DNA of 64,000 bases from Hymenobacter mucosus (GTDB lineage Bacteria > Bacteroidota > Bacteroidia > Cytophagales > Hymenobacteraceae). The translations under genes were made by a program, and so were the position numbers. The stretch lies in NCBI RefSeq assembly GCF_900188255.1, contig NZ_FZNS01000011.1:1-64000 (forward strand), given 5' to 3'. Below the pieces are notes generated by a model that was given only the letters and a program-made list of their open reading frames with translations, did not search any database and was not told where the DNA came from. Every line of letters begins with the position of its first letter. Positions within the stretch are counted from its first letter, which is position 1. Shown piece by piece: positions 36,718 through 43,935 of this stretch.

Positions 36718-36723
36718 TTTGAG

Positions 36724-36794
36724 AATCAACATTTGTTGAGAAATGATTTGCAACTTCTAACAAGTGTTGTATATTTGAATCAACAAACGTTGTG
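36724..36794 (+). promoter_or_regulatory. Second promoter with operator-like dyads
   Basis: TTTG (36,747-36,750), a 19-base spacer and TATATTTG (36,770-36,777) give a canonical Bacteroidota promoter reading right. It is flanked by TCAACATTTGTTGA on the left and CAACAAACGTTG on the right, and CAAC...GTTG also occurs inside the spacer. Those half-sites (TCAAC / GTTGA) are the same as in the repressor operators, so the same repressor may control this promoter too. Confidence 0.7.
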
Positions 36795-36831
36795 ACAATC
36801 GGAACACGCTTCCCTAGAGACTAAAAGACCC

Positions 36832-37032
36832 ATGAACAACTTCCTCACTCTTCCCCGCCTGCATGCCGCCCTAGAAATCGCTAAGGGTACCTACTTGGAA
36901 ACCTGCAATGCCCGCCGCGCTGGTCGCGCAACATGGGCGGATGTGCGGGAAGACGGAGATGCATACGGCCGCATACAAGCGGTGTACGCGAATCGTCATG
37001 AGCGGGCTTATCTGCAAAGCGTCTTCGCCTAA
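36832..37032 (+). CDS. Small phage protein, unknown function
   Basis: This 66-residue helical protein (LPRLHAALEIAKGTYLETCNARRAGRATWADV) is the first gene behind the second promoter. No domain is recognised. It overlaps the following start by one base (TAATG). Confidence 0.55.
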   Translation: MNNFLTLPRLHAALEIAKGTYLETCNARRAGRATWADVREDGDAYGRIQAVYANRHERAYLQSVFA

Positions 37033-37217
37033 TGTCTTGGGAGCCCGAAGATGGACACTGCCGCTGGTGTGGTGGTGGCCTAGATGATGAGTACGAGCAA
37101 GACGCTGGCGTCTGCTGCTGGTGCCGAGACCGGGAAGAAGAAGATGAGCGGCTCTGGGATGACGACAGCGAAGACGACCCGATCAACGAGCACTACAAAC
37201 AGCACGGGTATTTCTAA
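37032..37217 (+). CDS. Small acidic zinc-ribbon-like protein
   Basis: The 61-residue protein carries CRWCGG and CCWCRD, two CxxC pairs that would bind one zinc, in a highly acidic context (EEEDERLWDDDSEDDP). It may be a small DNA-binding or anti-host protein, but nothing more specific is supported. Confidence 0.6.
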   Translation: MSWEPEDGHCRWCGGGLDDEYEQDAGVCCWCRDREEEDERLWDDDSEDDPINEHYKQHGYF

Positions 37218-37276
37218 CCCCTCCTACACACAAACACTGCCACCGATTCACTCACCCATTAGCCGAACGAGCTATG
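37214..37276 (+). repeat. 63-bp direct repeat, copy 1 (leader)
   Basis: The stretch from CTAACCCCTCC to the start codon of the next gene (ending CGAACGAGCTATG) recurs unchanged 269 bases downstream. It begins within the stop codon of the preceding gene and ends with the ATG of the following one. Confidence 0.95.
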
Positions 37277-37486
37277 AACGCTAAGAAATTCCTGATGTCT
37301 ACTGCCATGATGAGCCTAGCGCTGGCAGGGGCTACACATAATATCCCTGGCACATCAACGCAACGAGTGGAGCCTGATTTAAAACCTGGCCCGCTGGACT
37401 ACATGGATACTAATGAGTTCGATCAAGCCCGCCGCGCTAAAGCCGCCGCCAAACGAGCCCGCAAAGAAGCTAAGCGCTTAGCCTAA
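37274..37486 (+). CDS. Small phage protein with a possible signal sequence
   Basis: This 70-residue protein begins MNAKKFLMSTAMMSLALAGA, which could be a short signal or membrane segment, and ends in a lysine/arginine/alanine-rich tail (RRAKAAAKRARKEAKRLA). Its leader is the first copy of the 63-bp repeat. The function is unknown. Confidence 0.55.
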   Translation: MNAKKFLMSTAMMSLALAGATHNIPGTSTQRVEPDLKPGPLDYMDTNEFDQARRAKAAAKRARKEAKRLA

Positions 37487-37545
37487 CCCCTCCTACACAC
37501 AAACACTGCCACCGATTCACTCACCCATTAGCCGAACGAGCTATG
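37483..37545 (+). repeat. 63-bp direct repeat, copy 2 (leader)
   Basis: Identical to copy 1 over all 63 bases, again ending in the ATG of the following gene. The coding sequences that follow are unrelated, so only the leader has been duplicated. Confidence 0.95.
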
Positions 37546-37707
37546 CCAGTTTATCGACGCCATGAACTAGAGGTGCTGCTTGACCAACTCGAAGCAGACC
37601 GTCGGGACTTAGAACGCTTGAGAGATCAAGAGCGCCTAGACTCCCTAAGTGAAGCACTAACCTTCCTAGGTGCTGCTATTGACAGCATTGTGGAAGCGCT
37701 TGCATAA
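37543..37707 (+). CDS. Very small coiled-coil phage protein
   Basis: The 54-residue protein reads MPVYRRHELEVLLDQLEADR through a heptad-rich helix to IDSIVEALA, and shares the start codon with the end of the second leader repeat. The stop overlaps the next start (TAATG). A short amphipathic coiled coil is all that can be said. Confidence 0.55.
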   Translation: MPVYRRHELEVLLDQLEADRRDLERLRDQERLDSLSEALTFLGAAIDSIVEALA

Positions 37708-37970
37708 TGTTCACGCTTTTCGGCCGGGTCGCCAAAGCCAAAAGCCTAGGCGACCTACTAGAGCAGGAACGGCGACTCTACAGTCTGTTGCGCGAAACGA
37801 CTAACGCGGCCATTCATCGAGCAGATAGTCGCATTGTAGACTACCACTGCCACTACGCTCACAATTGGGGCAACGCCGCTGCAAAACAGGAATTAGAGCG
37901 CGACTACACTCGGCTTTCAAAGATACGTGGGGCAATGCGCCGTCATATCGCTGCCGCAAAACGCCACTAA
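37707..37970 (+). CDS. Small basic helical phage protein
   Basis: The 87-residue protein (TLFGRVAKAKSLGDLLEQERRLYSLLRETTNAAI) is mainly helical with a basic end (MRRHIAAAKRH). It is coupled to the previous gene by a one-base stop/start overlap. No family is recognised. Confidence 0.55.
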   Translation: MFTLFGRVAKAKSLGDLLEQERRLYSLLRETTNAAIHRADSRIVDYHCHYAHNWGNAAAKQELERDYTRLSKIRGAMRRHIAAAKRH

Positions 37971-38042
37971 GCCATAACGAAACCGCCCCGGCTGCTGGAC
38001 ACAACCGAGGCGATACTTCACTCTCTTAACTACTGCAAGATA

Positions 38043-38300
38043 ATGCAACCCCTCGATTTCTACACCACCCCCGCCCGACCAGTAGGGCCGATTAATCCGG
38101 CTGAATTACCAGTAGCCGACGCCGTGCTCGAAGCCGCCTGCTTTGACCTGCTGCCCACGGAGCGCCGCCCGGTCCTGTACCGCCGCCTGACGGACCGCTT
38201 CACCCACTTAGCGGAAGAACTCTACCACCGCCTATTCGATGAAACACCGCCGGCTCCTGCGCAGGAGTGCCGCGTGATTCCCTTCCGTCAAACTGCCTAA
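38043..38300 (+). CDS. Small phage protein, unknown function
   Basis: The 85-residue protein (FYTTPARPVGPINPAELPVADAVLEAACFDLLPTERRPVLYRRL) has an extended proline-rich N-terminus and a helical remainder. No domain is seen. It follows a 72-base gap and precedes the next gene by 12 bases. Confidence 0.55.
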   Translation: MQPLDFYTTPARPVGPINPAELPVADAVLEAACFDLLPTERRPVLYRRLTDRFTHLAEELYHRLFDETPPAPAQECRVIPFRQTA

Positions 38301-38312
38301 CTGATTACGACT

Positions 38313-38783
38313 ATGAACCACACAGAGAAATTCAACGAGACGGTAAGCATTCTAGTAAAGGCCTATTTGAATGGAACGCTATTAAAAGGCAACTGCTGCG
38401 CCTGTGCTGTAGGCAACATCATAGCCAGTAAATCAGGCCTAGATGTGCTCTTGGATGAAGATGCTGACTCTGGGTACATAAGCGCAGCATGGGGTGAGGA
38501 TAACGTGCTGCCTGAGTGGGGGAAAGTATTCAGCACTTGCGACGGGCGGCAGCGAGTAACACGAGGCTTCTATAAAGGCGTGGCCGCTGAGCAAATTGAG
38601 GTTACAGGTTATCAGCTCACAGAGTTAGCACGCATTGAATTAGCTTTTGAAGCGGCTGCTAAGGGCCGCTCTGACAAAGCTCAATACGCTGGCCTTATGG
38701 CCGTGGTAGATGTACTAGCCTCCATTCACAGCATCGACCTCGCCACGGCTACCGCTTCCAAGGCCCTGTTTGTAAAGGCCTAG
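38313..38783 (+). CDS. Conserved-looking phage protein with a cysteine cluster
   Basis: The 156-residue protein contains GTLLKGNCCACAVGNIIA near the N-terminus (three cysteines in a CCxC pattern), a short acidic turn (DVLLDEDADSGY) and a helical C-terminal half (IELAFEAAAKGRSDKAQYAGLMAVVDVLASI). It looks like a folded protein. I do not recognise a function. Confidence 0.6.
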   Translation: MNHTEKFNETVSILVKAYLNGTLLKGNCCACAVGNIIASKSGLDVLLDEDADSGYISAAWGEDNVLPEWGKVFSTCDGRQRVTRGFYKGVAAEQIEVTGYQLTELARIELAFEAAAKGRSDKAQYAGLMAVVDVLASIHSIDLATATASKALFVKA

Positions 38784-38787
38784 CCCG

Positions 38788-39180
38788 ATGGATGCCCTAG
38801 ACGAGTTGCGCCGCCACCCCGAGCTAAAACAGCAGGAACGGGACTGGCTAGACTTCCAAATCATCCCAGGCCCCGCTACCCGCAAGATGGTCGCCTCCCT
38901 GCTTGCTGCCATTCTGCGCGATAGGGTAGAGTACTTCCATCCCGAGCCAGGGGACTACCTCAAAGCAGGCCGGGACCTCCTGGAAGGTCTGGTGCAATCG
39001 GCTCACCGCGACGGCCTGCTCACCGCTGGCGAAACCCGCCGGGGCTGGGTTAAGGCCCAAGAAACCTTCACGCCTGACGCCTTACTCGCCCTGTGGGGAG
39101 AAACGCGCATCGCCTTGGAAGGTCGCCGCCGGGCCGAAGCCATGAAGCCCCTTACTGATACTTCTTCTCTCGCTGCTTAA
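38788..39180 (+). CDS. Phage protein, unknown function
   Basis: The 130-residue polar helical protein begins MDALDELRRHPELKQQERDWLDFQ and contains VASLLAAILRDRVEYFHPEPGDYLKAGRDLLEGL. It follows the preceding stop by 4 bases. The family is not recognised. Confidence 0.6.
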   Translation: MDALDELRRHPELKQQERDWLDFQIIPGPATRKMVASLLAAILRDRVEYFHPEPGDYLKAGRDLLEGLVQSAHRDGLLTAGETRRGWVKAQETFTPDALLALWGETRIALEGRRRAEAMKPLTDTSSLAA

Positions 39181-39192
39181 CCTCCCACCACT

Positions 39193-39453
39193 ATGCTTAT
39201 CACAACTTCTCAAGCCCACTACGCTCAGTATGAAGCCTATGAGGCAGCATACAGCCTAGTTATTGGTACCGGTAACGCTGCAATAGCCGCCAAGCTCCGA
39301 ACGCTAGCTACGGAATCCTGGAATGCGTACCGCACGGCCTGGAATGCCGAATGTGATGGGTTCCGTACGCGGGCCTTGCCAGTGCTCACCGACGAAGAGG
39401 CTCTTACCTATGCAGTAGTAGGGGAGGTGTTTCACGTGGAGCTATCAGCATGA
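39193..39453 (+). CDS. Phage protein, unknown function
   Basis: The 86-residue protein is acidic and helical (YEAYEAAYSLVIGTGNAAIAAKLRTLATESWNAYRTAW). Its stop overlaps the next start (ATGA). No domain is seen. Confidence 0.55.
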   Translation: MLITTSQAHYAQYEAYEAAYSLVIGTGNAAIAAKLRTLATESWNAYRTAWNAECDGFRTRALPVLTDEEALTYAVVGEVFHVELSA

Positions 39454-39812
39454 GCACCTACCATGCCGGCTTGCGGTGGGTACGGACAGCCGCCACTCGT
39501 CTAGGAATTAGCCCCGAAGAGTATGCAGGCTACCTCAACGAGGGCAAGAAGTTCTGTGGTGGGTGCCGCCACGTACTGCCCCGCACGACGCAGTACTTCT
39601 ATACCTACTTCACGGCGCATGATGGAATGAGTAGCCAGTGTATTGCCTGCTCTTGTGCCGCCGCCGCACGCACCACTACCCAGCGTCAGTGCCCCGCCAA
39701 TCCGCCCAAGCCGCATCCCGACTACGCAGTACCCAGCCTGCGAGACATAGTAGCGGCGGGTAAGCAGCGCCACCTCGCGCTAGGAGCCGCCCCGCCCACG
39801 CAACCCTTTTAA
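39450..39812 (+). CDS. Zinc-finger-like phage protein
   Basis: The 120-residue protein has CGGCRHVLPRTTQYFYTYFTAHDGMSSQCIACSCA, four cysteines in two CxxC pairs spaced as in treble-clef/HNH-type zinc sites. The histidine and asparagine of a full HNH are not evident, so nuclease function is not claimed. A terminator follows, ending this transcript block. Confidence 0.6.
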   Translation: MSTYHAGLRWVRTAATRLGISPEEYAGYLNEGKKFCGGCRHVLPRTTQYFYTYFTAHDGMSSQCIACSCAAAARTTTQRQCPANPPKPHPDYAVPSLRDIVAAGKQRHLALGAAPPTQPF

Positions 39813-39820
39813 ACGAAAAC

Positions 39821-39845
39821 AGCCGCAGGGCGGAATCCTGCGGCT
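39821..39845 (+). terminator. Rho-independent-like terminator
   Basis: AGCCGCAGG / CCTGCGGCT forms a 9-bp stem with a 7-base loop, followed by ATTTA. It lies just after the zinc-finger gene and marks a break in the operon. Confidence 0.7.
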
Positions 39846-39876
39846 ATTTACAAACGAGTACTTACTAGTTACAAAG

Positions 39877-40365
39877 ATGCTACAAGAACAGGAATTAAAC
39901 GACATGCAGGCGCTAGTAGATGCTGCTACGCCTGGCCCGTGGGGCATAGGTCGTTGGCAGCATGGCAATGGGCCGTGGGCGCCCATAATTTCCGTAGAGA
40001 TTGGTGCTCCTGTTTGCCGATTTGATAGGCATGGGCGACCAGATAAGGATATTGCTGATAGCGCCTTCATTGCCGCCGCCCGCACGTTCGTACCCGCTGC
40101 CATTGCCCGCATTCGGCAACTAGAAGCACTACTTGGCAACCACGAAAGCAGCCTGCAAACCAATCAGGTATTGGTGAAGCGGTTACAGGCTGTACAGGAA
40201 GTAGTTGACAGCCGCAAGGGCGAAGCCATGCGGGACTACAAGCAGGCACAGGAAGATTCAGAAGAATCTAAGGTTGCCGCTGCCCGCATGATGGAAGTGC
40301 AGTTCGTTGGCCTGGCCTTGGAACCCACTGCACCACAGCAGAAAGGAGGGGAGAACAATGGCTGA
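39877..40365 (+). CDS. Ead/Ea22-like phage protein (ATPGPW type)
   Basis: The 162-residue protein has the N-terminal pattern LVDAATPGPWGIGRW and ADSAFIAAARTFVPAAIARIRQLEALL, common in phage Ead/Ea22-like proteins of unknown role. A coiled-coil C-terminus follows. A second member with the same ATPGPW start is at 48,181. Confidence 0.65.
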   Translation: MLQEQELNDMQALVDAATPGPWGIGRWQHGNGPWAPIISVEIGAPVCRFDRHGRPDKDIADSAFIAAARTFVPAAIARIRQLEALLGNHESSLQTNQVLVKRLQAVQEVVDSRKGEAMRDYKQAQEDSEESKVAAARMMEVQFVGLALEPTAPQQKGGENNG

Positions 40366-40567
40366 AGCAGGTTTCAACAGCATAACGGACGTCACGCTGA
40401 AGATTAAGACTGAGTTCAAAGTCCGCAACAGAAGGGTGTATCTGCCTAACGCGACCCCTGCTGAGTATCACGCCCTCTGTGAATTGCTGCACATCATAGC
40501 GCAAGACCCTGTTGGCTCGCTGGAAATATTACGCACTGCACCTGTAACCACCACCGACCATGTGTAA
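40358..40567 (+). CDS. Small phage protein, unknown function
   Basis: The 69-residue protein starts at the ATG after GGAGGGGAGAACA, a strong ribosome-binding sequence for this window, and overlaps the upstream stop by 8 bases. It has a beta-rich segment (VTLKIKTEFKVRNRRVYLP) and a helix (ALCELLHIIAQDPV). No family is recognised. Confidence 0.6.
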   Translation: MAEAGFNSITDVTLKIKTEFKVRNRRVYLPNATPAEYHALCELLHIIAQDPVGSLEILRTAPVTTTDHV

Positions 40568-40715
40568 GCCCCGCAGTGAATTCATAGCACCCAAGCCCGA
40601 GCATGTGCAGGCGTGGGACCGCATCCGGGCCGTGACGGGCCAACCCCCACTGCTGCAGCCCACACCCCCGACTGTTTGCACCGCCTGTCCCACCTGTAAG
40701 CACCGCCAGCCATGA
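40560..40715 (+). CDS. Very small phage protein with CxxCxxC tail
   Basis: The 51-residue protein starts MCKPRSEFIAPKPEHVQAWD and ends VCTACPTCKHRQP. The final cysteines could bind zinc together with the second residue. It overlaps both neighbours (ATGA at its end), as is usual for this operon. Confidence 0.5.
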   Translation: MCKPRSEFIAPKPEHVQAWDRIRAVTGQPPLLQPTPPTVCTACPTCKHRQP

Positions 40716-41350
40716 GAGTATTGGTAGCCTGTGAGTATTCCGGCATTGTCCGGGATGCGTTTACCGCCGCCGGCCATGAGGCTATGAGCTGCGACCTACT
40801 GCCCACTGAGTCACCTGGTCCTCATTATCAAGGAAACGCGCTTGATGTGCTGCACGATGGATGGGACTTGATGGTGTGCCACCCACCCTGCCAGTACTTA
40901 AGCCATGCGGGCACCCGACACTGGCACGCTCCAGGACGCGCCGAGAAGAGGAATCTGGCAGTAGAATTTGCTATGGAACTTTACAATGCTCCGATTCAAT
41001 ACGTGGCAATGGAGAACCCTAAAGGCCACTTAGGCAGAGCGTTTCGGCCACCAGATCAATACATCAACCCCTTTCAGTTCGGGGAGCCGGTTCGCAAGCG
41101 GATAGGGCTGTGGCTAAAGGGGTTGCCCTTGCTTGAGTCAACTGAGAATTTGTTACCCCCGCCTCCAGTGCTTACACAGCATAGGAAGATAAGCGGCAAG
41201 GTGAAGGCCCGGCACTTTGTGGAAACAGCTACCGATTGGAAAACACGCTCCAAATTCTTCCCTGGTATAGCTGCTGCAATGGCTGCCCAGTGGGGCGACC
41301 CGGAACGATTAGCCCGGTTGGGCAGACAACAACAACTCTTCGCCGCATGA
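40712..41350 (+). CDS. Short cytosine-methyltransferase-like phage protein
   Basis: The 212-residue protein starts MRVLVACEYSGIVRDAFTAAGHEAMSCDLLP, matching the SAM-binding start of C5-methyltransferases, and has motif IV as HPPCQYLS with the candidate catalytic Cys. ENPKGHLGRAF resembles motif VI (ENP). The usual variable target-recognition region is absent or very small, and the length is half that of a Dcm-type enzyme. Such short forms are common in phages and their activity is untested. It could protect phage DNA or be a derived, inactive relative. Confidence 0.75.
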   Translation: MRVLVACEYSGIVRDAFTAAGHEAMSCDLLPTESPGPHYQGNALDVLHDGWDLMVCHPPCQYLSHAGTRHWHAPGRAEKRNLAVEFAMELYNAPIQYVAMENPKGHLGRAFRPPDQYINPFQFGEPVRKRIGLWLKGLPLLESTENLLPPPPVLTQHRKISGKVKARHFVETATDWKTRSKFFPGIAAAMAAQWGDPERLARLGRQQQLFAA

Positions 41351-41454
41351 GCCGCAACTACTATGGCCTGCCGGGTGGGACACGCAACCCATTCGGCAGC
41401 ACGGGCCACCGGGCTAAATCGGAGCCCTCACAATTCATACCCAAGCAGGACTAG
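41347..41454 (+). CDS. Mini-protein, unknown function
   Basis: The 35-residue frame (MSRNYYGLPGGTRNPFGSTG then HRAKSEPSQFIPKQD) overlaps the methyltransferase stop (ATGA) and ends two bases before the next start. Coupled position is the only support. Confidence 0.4.
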   Translation: MSRNYYGLPGGTRNPFGSTGHRAKSEPSQFIPKQD

Positions 41455-41456
41455 CC

Positions 41457-41531
41457 ATGAAAGTACCCCGCATCTCTATCGCTACCACGCTTGCCCAGTT
41501 AGTTCCCACGATTCAACAGGCTATCAAATGA
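41457..41531 (+). CDS. Mini-protein, unknown function
   Basis: The 24-residue frame (MKVPRISIATTLAQLVPTIQ then QAIK) lies between two genes with an ATGA overlap at its end. It might be a real leader or coupling peptide; evidence is thin. Confidence 0.3.
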   Translation: MKVPRISIATTLAQLVPTIQQAIK

Positions 41532-41704
41532 AAAAGCTGGCATTTCGCATTGCCCCTGGCGGCCCAGGCTATGACCGCTGGTGCGTCTTTAAATGGACCC
41601 TCTATAGTGTCCTGGTCTGGTTTCTTCTAGGCTACGTCCTATTTGACCGCCCGGCCACCCCGCCGGAGCCCCACTACTCGGCCTTTCGTTGGATACAGCA
41701 CTAA
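41528..41704 (+). CDS. Small single-pass membrane protein
   Basis: The 58-residue protein has one hydrophobic helix (TLYSVLVWFLLGYVLF) after a soluble N-terminus. It is coupled upstream by ATGA. It could be membrane-inserted; its role in the phage is unknown. Confidence 0.55.
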   Translation: MKKLAFRIAPGGPGYDRWCVFKWTLYSVLVWFLLGYVLFDRPATPPEPHYSAFRWIQH

Positions 41705-41710
41705 GGAGCC

Positions 41711-41914
41711 ATGAAACAGCCCCGCTATTCCAGCTCCATCCGTCATAGCACCCGGCGGTTTCCGACCCCTGAGCGGCCCTTGCTTGACCGCATCCTAGCC
41801 CGCGTGAAAGAAGATGTCAAAAACACCCACGATTACGACTGGTGGGCGGCGGGTGTCGCCACCGTTGGTGAACTCAGCAAACTGCGCAAAAAGCTGCGAG
41901 CAGCGCACGGCTAA
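41711..41914 (+). CDS. Small basic phage protein
   Basis: The 67-residue basic helical protein (RPLLDRILARVKEDVKNTHDYDWWAAGVATVGEL) starts after AGGAGCC, a ribosome-binding-like sequence. Its stop shares a base with the next start. No family is recognised. Confidence 0.55.
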   Translation: MKQPRYSSSIRHSTRRFPTPERPLLDRILARVKEDVKNTHDYDWWAAGVATVGELSKLRKKLRAAHG

Positions 41915-42171
41915 TGTACCTGCCTACGCCAGCCGAACTCCATACACTCGGCTTTCAAACCGCTCTGTCCACGGCCGGCATCTGGATTCATAAGGATGCC
42001 GACCTGTGGGTAGTCCTGATTGACAGCGCCGCCTACACCCTCTCTACGGACCAGTACAAGCGCGGCACCCACTACTGTGCTGCTACCCAAACCAAGGCCA
42101 GCTTCTACACCGCTTTGTGCGAGGCGGCCCCGCAGTGGGATTTCAAAGCCAAGAAACTGAAAGACACATGA
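41914..42171 (+). CDS. Small phage protein, unknown function
   Basis: The 85-residue mixed alpha/beta protein (GIWIHKDADLWVVLIDSAAYTLS) overlaps the following start by 4 bases. The aspartate-rich beta strands give no clear fold assignment. Confidence 0.55.
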   Translation: MYLPTPAELHTLGFQTALSTAGIWIHKDADLWVVLIDSAAYTLSTDQYKRGTHYCAATQTKASFYTALCEAAPQWDFKAKKLKDT

Positions 42172-42611
42172 ACATGCTCTCTACTAGCAGCAAACCGCTT
42201 ACGACGGTGGCCCCACGGTTTGCCTGCACCACAACTCCCGCCCCGCAGATCAAACCACAACGGGTGGATACTCTGAGTGAGACCCAAGGCCGCCGGTTAC
42301 TGCTCAATCAGCTGCTCATAACTCACCTCGAAAGCAATACCCAGCGGCTCCTAGACGAGGGGGTATGGCCTTCCAAAGAAGACAAGCTAGTGAACGCGCT
42401 CGGCCACCGCATTGGGGAGCTATACGAGCGCTACTACAAGCGCAATGGCGCCGAAGAGGTGGACTGGCTCAACAACATCATCGGCCTGAGTGAGGGAGCC
42501 ACCATTAGTATTCTGGCCCTGGCTATTGACGGTAATCCCATCAAAACGCAGCGCTTGTCTCAACTCCTTATTCAGCTGGCCCAACTGGCTGGCACTTATT
42601 CAGAAGACTAA
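42168..42611 (+). CDS. Helical phage protein, unknown function
   Basis: The 147-residue protein has a polar N-terminal region of about 45 residues followed by long helices (GRRLLLNQLLITHLESNTQRLLDEGVWPSKEDKLVNALGHRI). It starts at ATG 42168 in the ATGA overlap. No family is recognised. Confidence 0.6.
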   Translation: MNMLSTSSKPLTTVAPRFACTTTPAPQIKPQRVDTLSETQGRRLLLNQLLITHLESNTQRLLDEGVWPSKEDKLVNALGHRIGELYERYYKRNGAEEVDWLNNIIGLSEGATISILALAIDGNPIKTQRLSQLLIQLAQLAGTYSED

Positions 42612-42613
42612 CC

Positions 42614-42862
42614 ATGCCTACTCTAAACGATACCGCCCGCCGTCAGAAGCGCCTCAGCTCCGGTAACACGAACCCTGCCTTAGTCATCAACAACGCAGGC
42701 AAGAAAGCGAATCTACCGAACCAGAACGGCCGCTTGGACGAGTTCCTGAAAGCCCTACCCTTTAAGCACGAGCTACGCCAGAAGTACCTACGTCTCTCGC
42801 AGCCTGGTAGTGCCCCTGGTAGTGCCCCGAAGAATGTAAAAGAACTCCTAGCCGCTAAGTAA
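42614..42862 (+). CDS. Small phage protein, unknown function
   Basis: The 82-residue basic protein begins MPTLNDTARRQKRLSSGNTN and has a tandem GSAP motif near the end (QPGSAPGSAPKNVKELL). No domain is seen. Confidence 0.5.
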   Translation: MPTLNDTARRQKRLSSGNTNPALVINNAGKKANLPNQNGRLDEFLKALPFKHELRQKYLRLSQPGSAPGSAPKNVKELLAAK

Positions 42863-42865
42863 GCC

Positions 42866-43486
42866 ATGCAGACCATCGACCTAGTAACTCTTATGCCCCG
42901 TGCCCACGAAGCGGCTAAAGCGAAAGGCTTTTGGGATGTAATGCCAGATGGCGGCCAAATGATGATGCTGGTTATATCAGAGCTGAGTGAGGCACTAGAA
43001 GGCCACCGCAAGGGCCGTAACAAGCCAAGCTGCATAGTAGATTATAGAACCAGCACAGACAACCTCAACAGCTTAGGAGTCGGAGTTCGGGAGTTCAGGG
43101 CTGATGTATTTGAAGCTTTTGTAAAGGATACAGTTGGTGATGAGATAGCTGATGCTTATATACGTCTGTGCGACTTATTACAGGGCTACAATGGTCCTGT
43201 AGAACAGATAGTTGGCTTGCTCACACGCGTACGAGTTATGCCTGATTTCGCGGACGAGTTACCAGCCAACTTCGGGGGAGCCTTGCTGCAGATTACCAGC
43301 GCTCTTATAAGTATGTACGAGGCGGTAGAAGAGGAAGAGCTTGACGAAAGCATAGCAATGGCAGCAATGGCCTTTCATGGCATGGAGCAACTAGCCACCC
43401 GTGAAGGCATTGACCTAGCCACCCACATTGACCTGAAGATGCGCTATAACGCCACCCGGCCCGTCCGTCATGGCAAGGCCTACTAA
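42866..43486 (+). CDS. MazG-like nucleotide pyrophosphohydrolase
   Basis: The 206-residue protein shows the MazG metal-binding pattern: SELSEALEGHRKG (Glu39, Glu42, Glu45) and a downstream DEIADAYIRLCDL. The end LKMRYNATRPVRHGKAY is typical of phage MazG-like proteins. These hydrolyse nucleoside triphosphates, possibly keeping the dNTP pool usable or altering (p)ppGpp during infection. A glutamate-rich helix (AVEEEELDESIAMAAMAF) sits in between. The exact substrate is unknown. Confidence 0.85.
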   Translation: MQTIDLVTLMPRAHEAAKAKGFWDVMPDGGQMMMLVISELSEALEGHRKGRNKPSCIVDYRTSTDNLNSLGVGVREFRADVFEAFVKDTVGDEIADAYIRLCDLLQGYNGPVEQIVGLLTRVRVMPDFADELPANFGGALLQITSALISMYEAVEEEELDESIAMAAMAFHGMEQLATREGIDLATHIDLKMRYNATRPVRHGKAY

Positions 43487-43592
43487 ACCCCTCCTTCGTC
43501 ACACCCGCACCGCCCGTCCGGTGCGGGTGTACGTGAAGCTGCTCTATCCCCGGTCTGATGCCAGGGTACGCTGCTGCTTCCGTCGCCACTAG
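43470..43592 (+). CDS. Possible mini-protein, very basic
   Basis: A 40-residue frame (MARPTKPLLRHTRTARPVRV ... CCFRRH) starts inside the MazG gene and contains an 11-bp hairpin. Overlap start and codon composition make it weak; it could be chance. Confidence 0.25.
   Translation: MARPTKPLLRHTRTARPVRVYVKLLYPRSDARVRCCFRRH
43501..43530 (+). terminator. Hairpin after the MazG gene
   Basis: ACACCCGCACC / GGTGCGGGTGT is a perfect 11-bp stem with an 8-base loop, 15 bases after the MazG stop. It has no U run, so its role may be to stabilise or attenuate rather than terminate. Confidence 0.45.
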
Positions 43593-43648
43593 CCAGCGGT
43601 AGCGCGGCGCAACTGGGAGCAAGTGAAGAACCGATTGAACCGAAAGCA

Positions 43649-43924
43649 ATGAATCAGCTAGCCTTATCTTTTGATACGCGTCCTGAGTGGTACATGCAGC
43701 AACGAGAGCAAGTGGCGCTTATGGACTGGCAACGGCGAATGCGTCAACGCTTAGCCGCCAAGTTCCTAGCGAAAGGATGGCGAGAGGATGTACCCAACAA
43801 TCGCTTTGTGAAAGAGCCGCTTGAGGCCCGGTTTGCAGGTAGGGAGTTGCTGTTCTGCTTCACCATCTGGGTAGGCAACAAGCCAAAAGCCTGGAACTCG
43901 CATCACCGTCTACCCCTTCTCTAG
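43649..43924 (+). CDS. Small phage protein, unknown function
   Basis: The 91-residue protein (MNQLALSFDTRPEWYMQQRE then helix with WQRRMRQRLAAKFLAKGW) is basic and helical. Its end is convergent with the antisense HTH gene, 11 bases apart. No family is recognised. Confidence 0.55.
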   Translation: MNQLALSFDTRPEWYMQQREQVALMDWQRRMRQRLAAKFLAKGWREDVPNNRFVKEPLEARFAGRELLFCFTIWVGNKPKAWNSHHRLPLL

Positions 43925-43935
43925 CCCCTCCCTTA

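Noticed and set aside
37214..37545. CRISPR-like repeat pair
   Set aside because: Only two copies, 63 bp long, with a protein-coding gene between them; no array and no cas genes.
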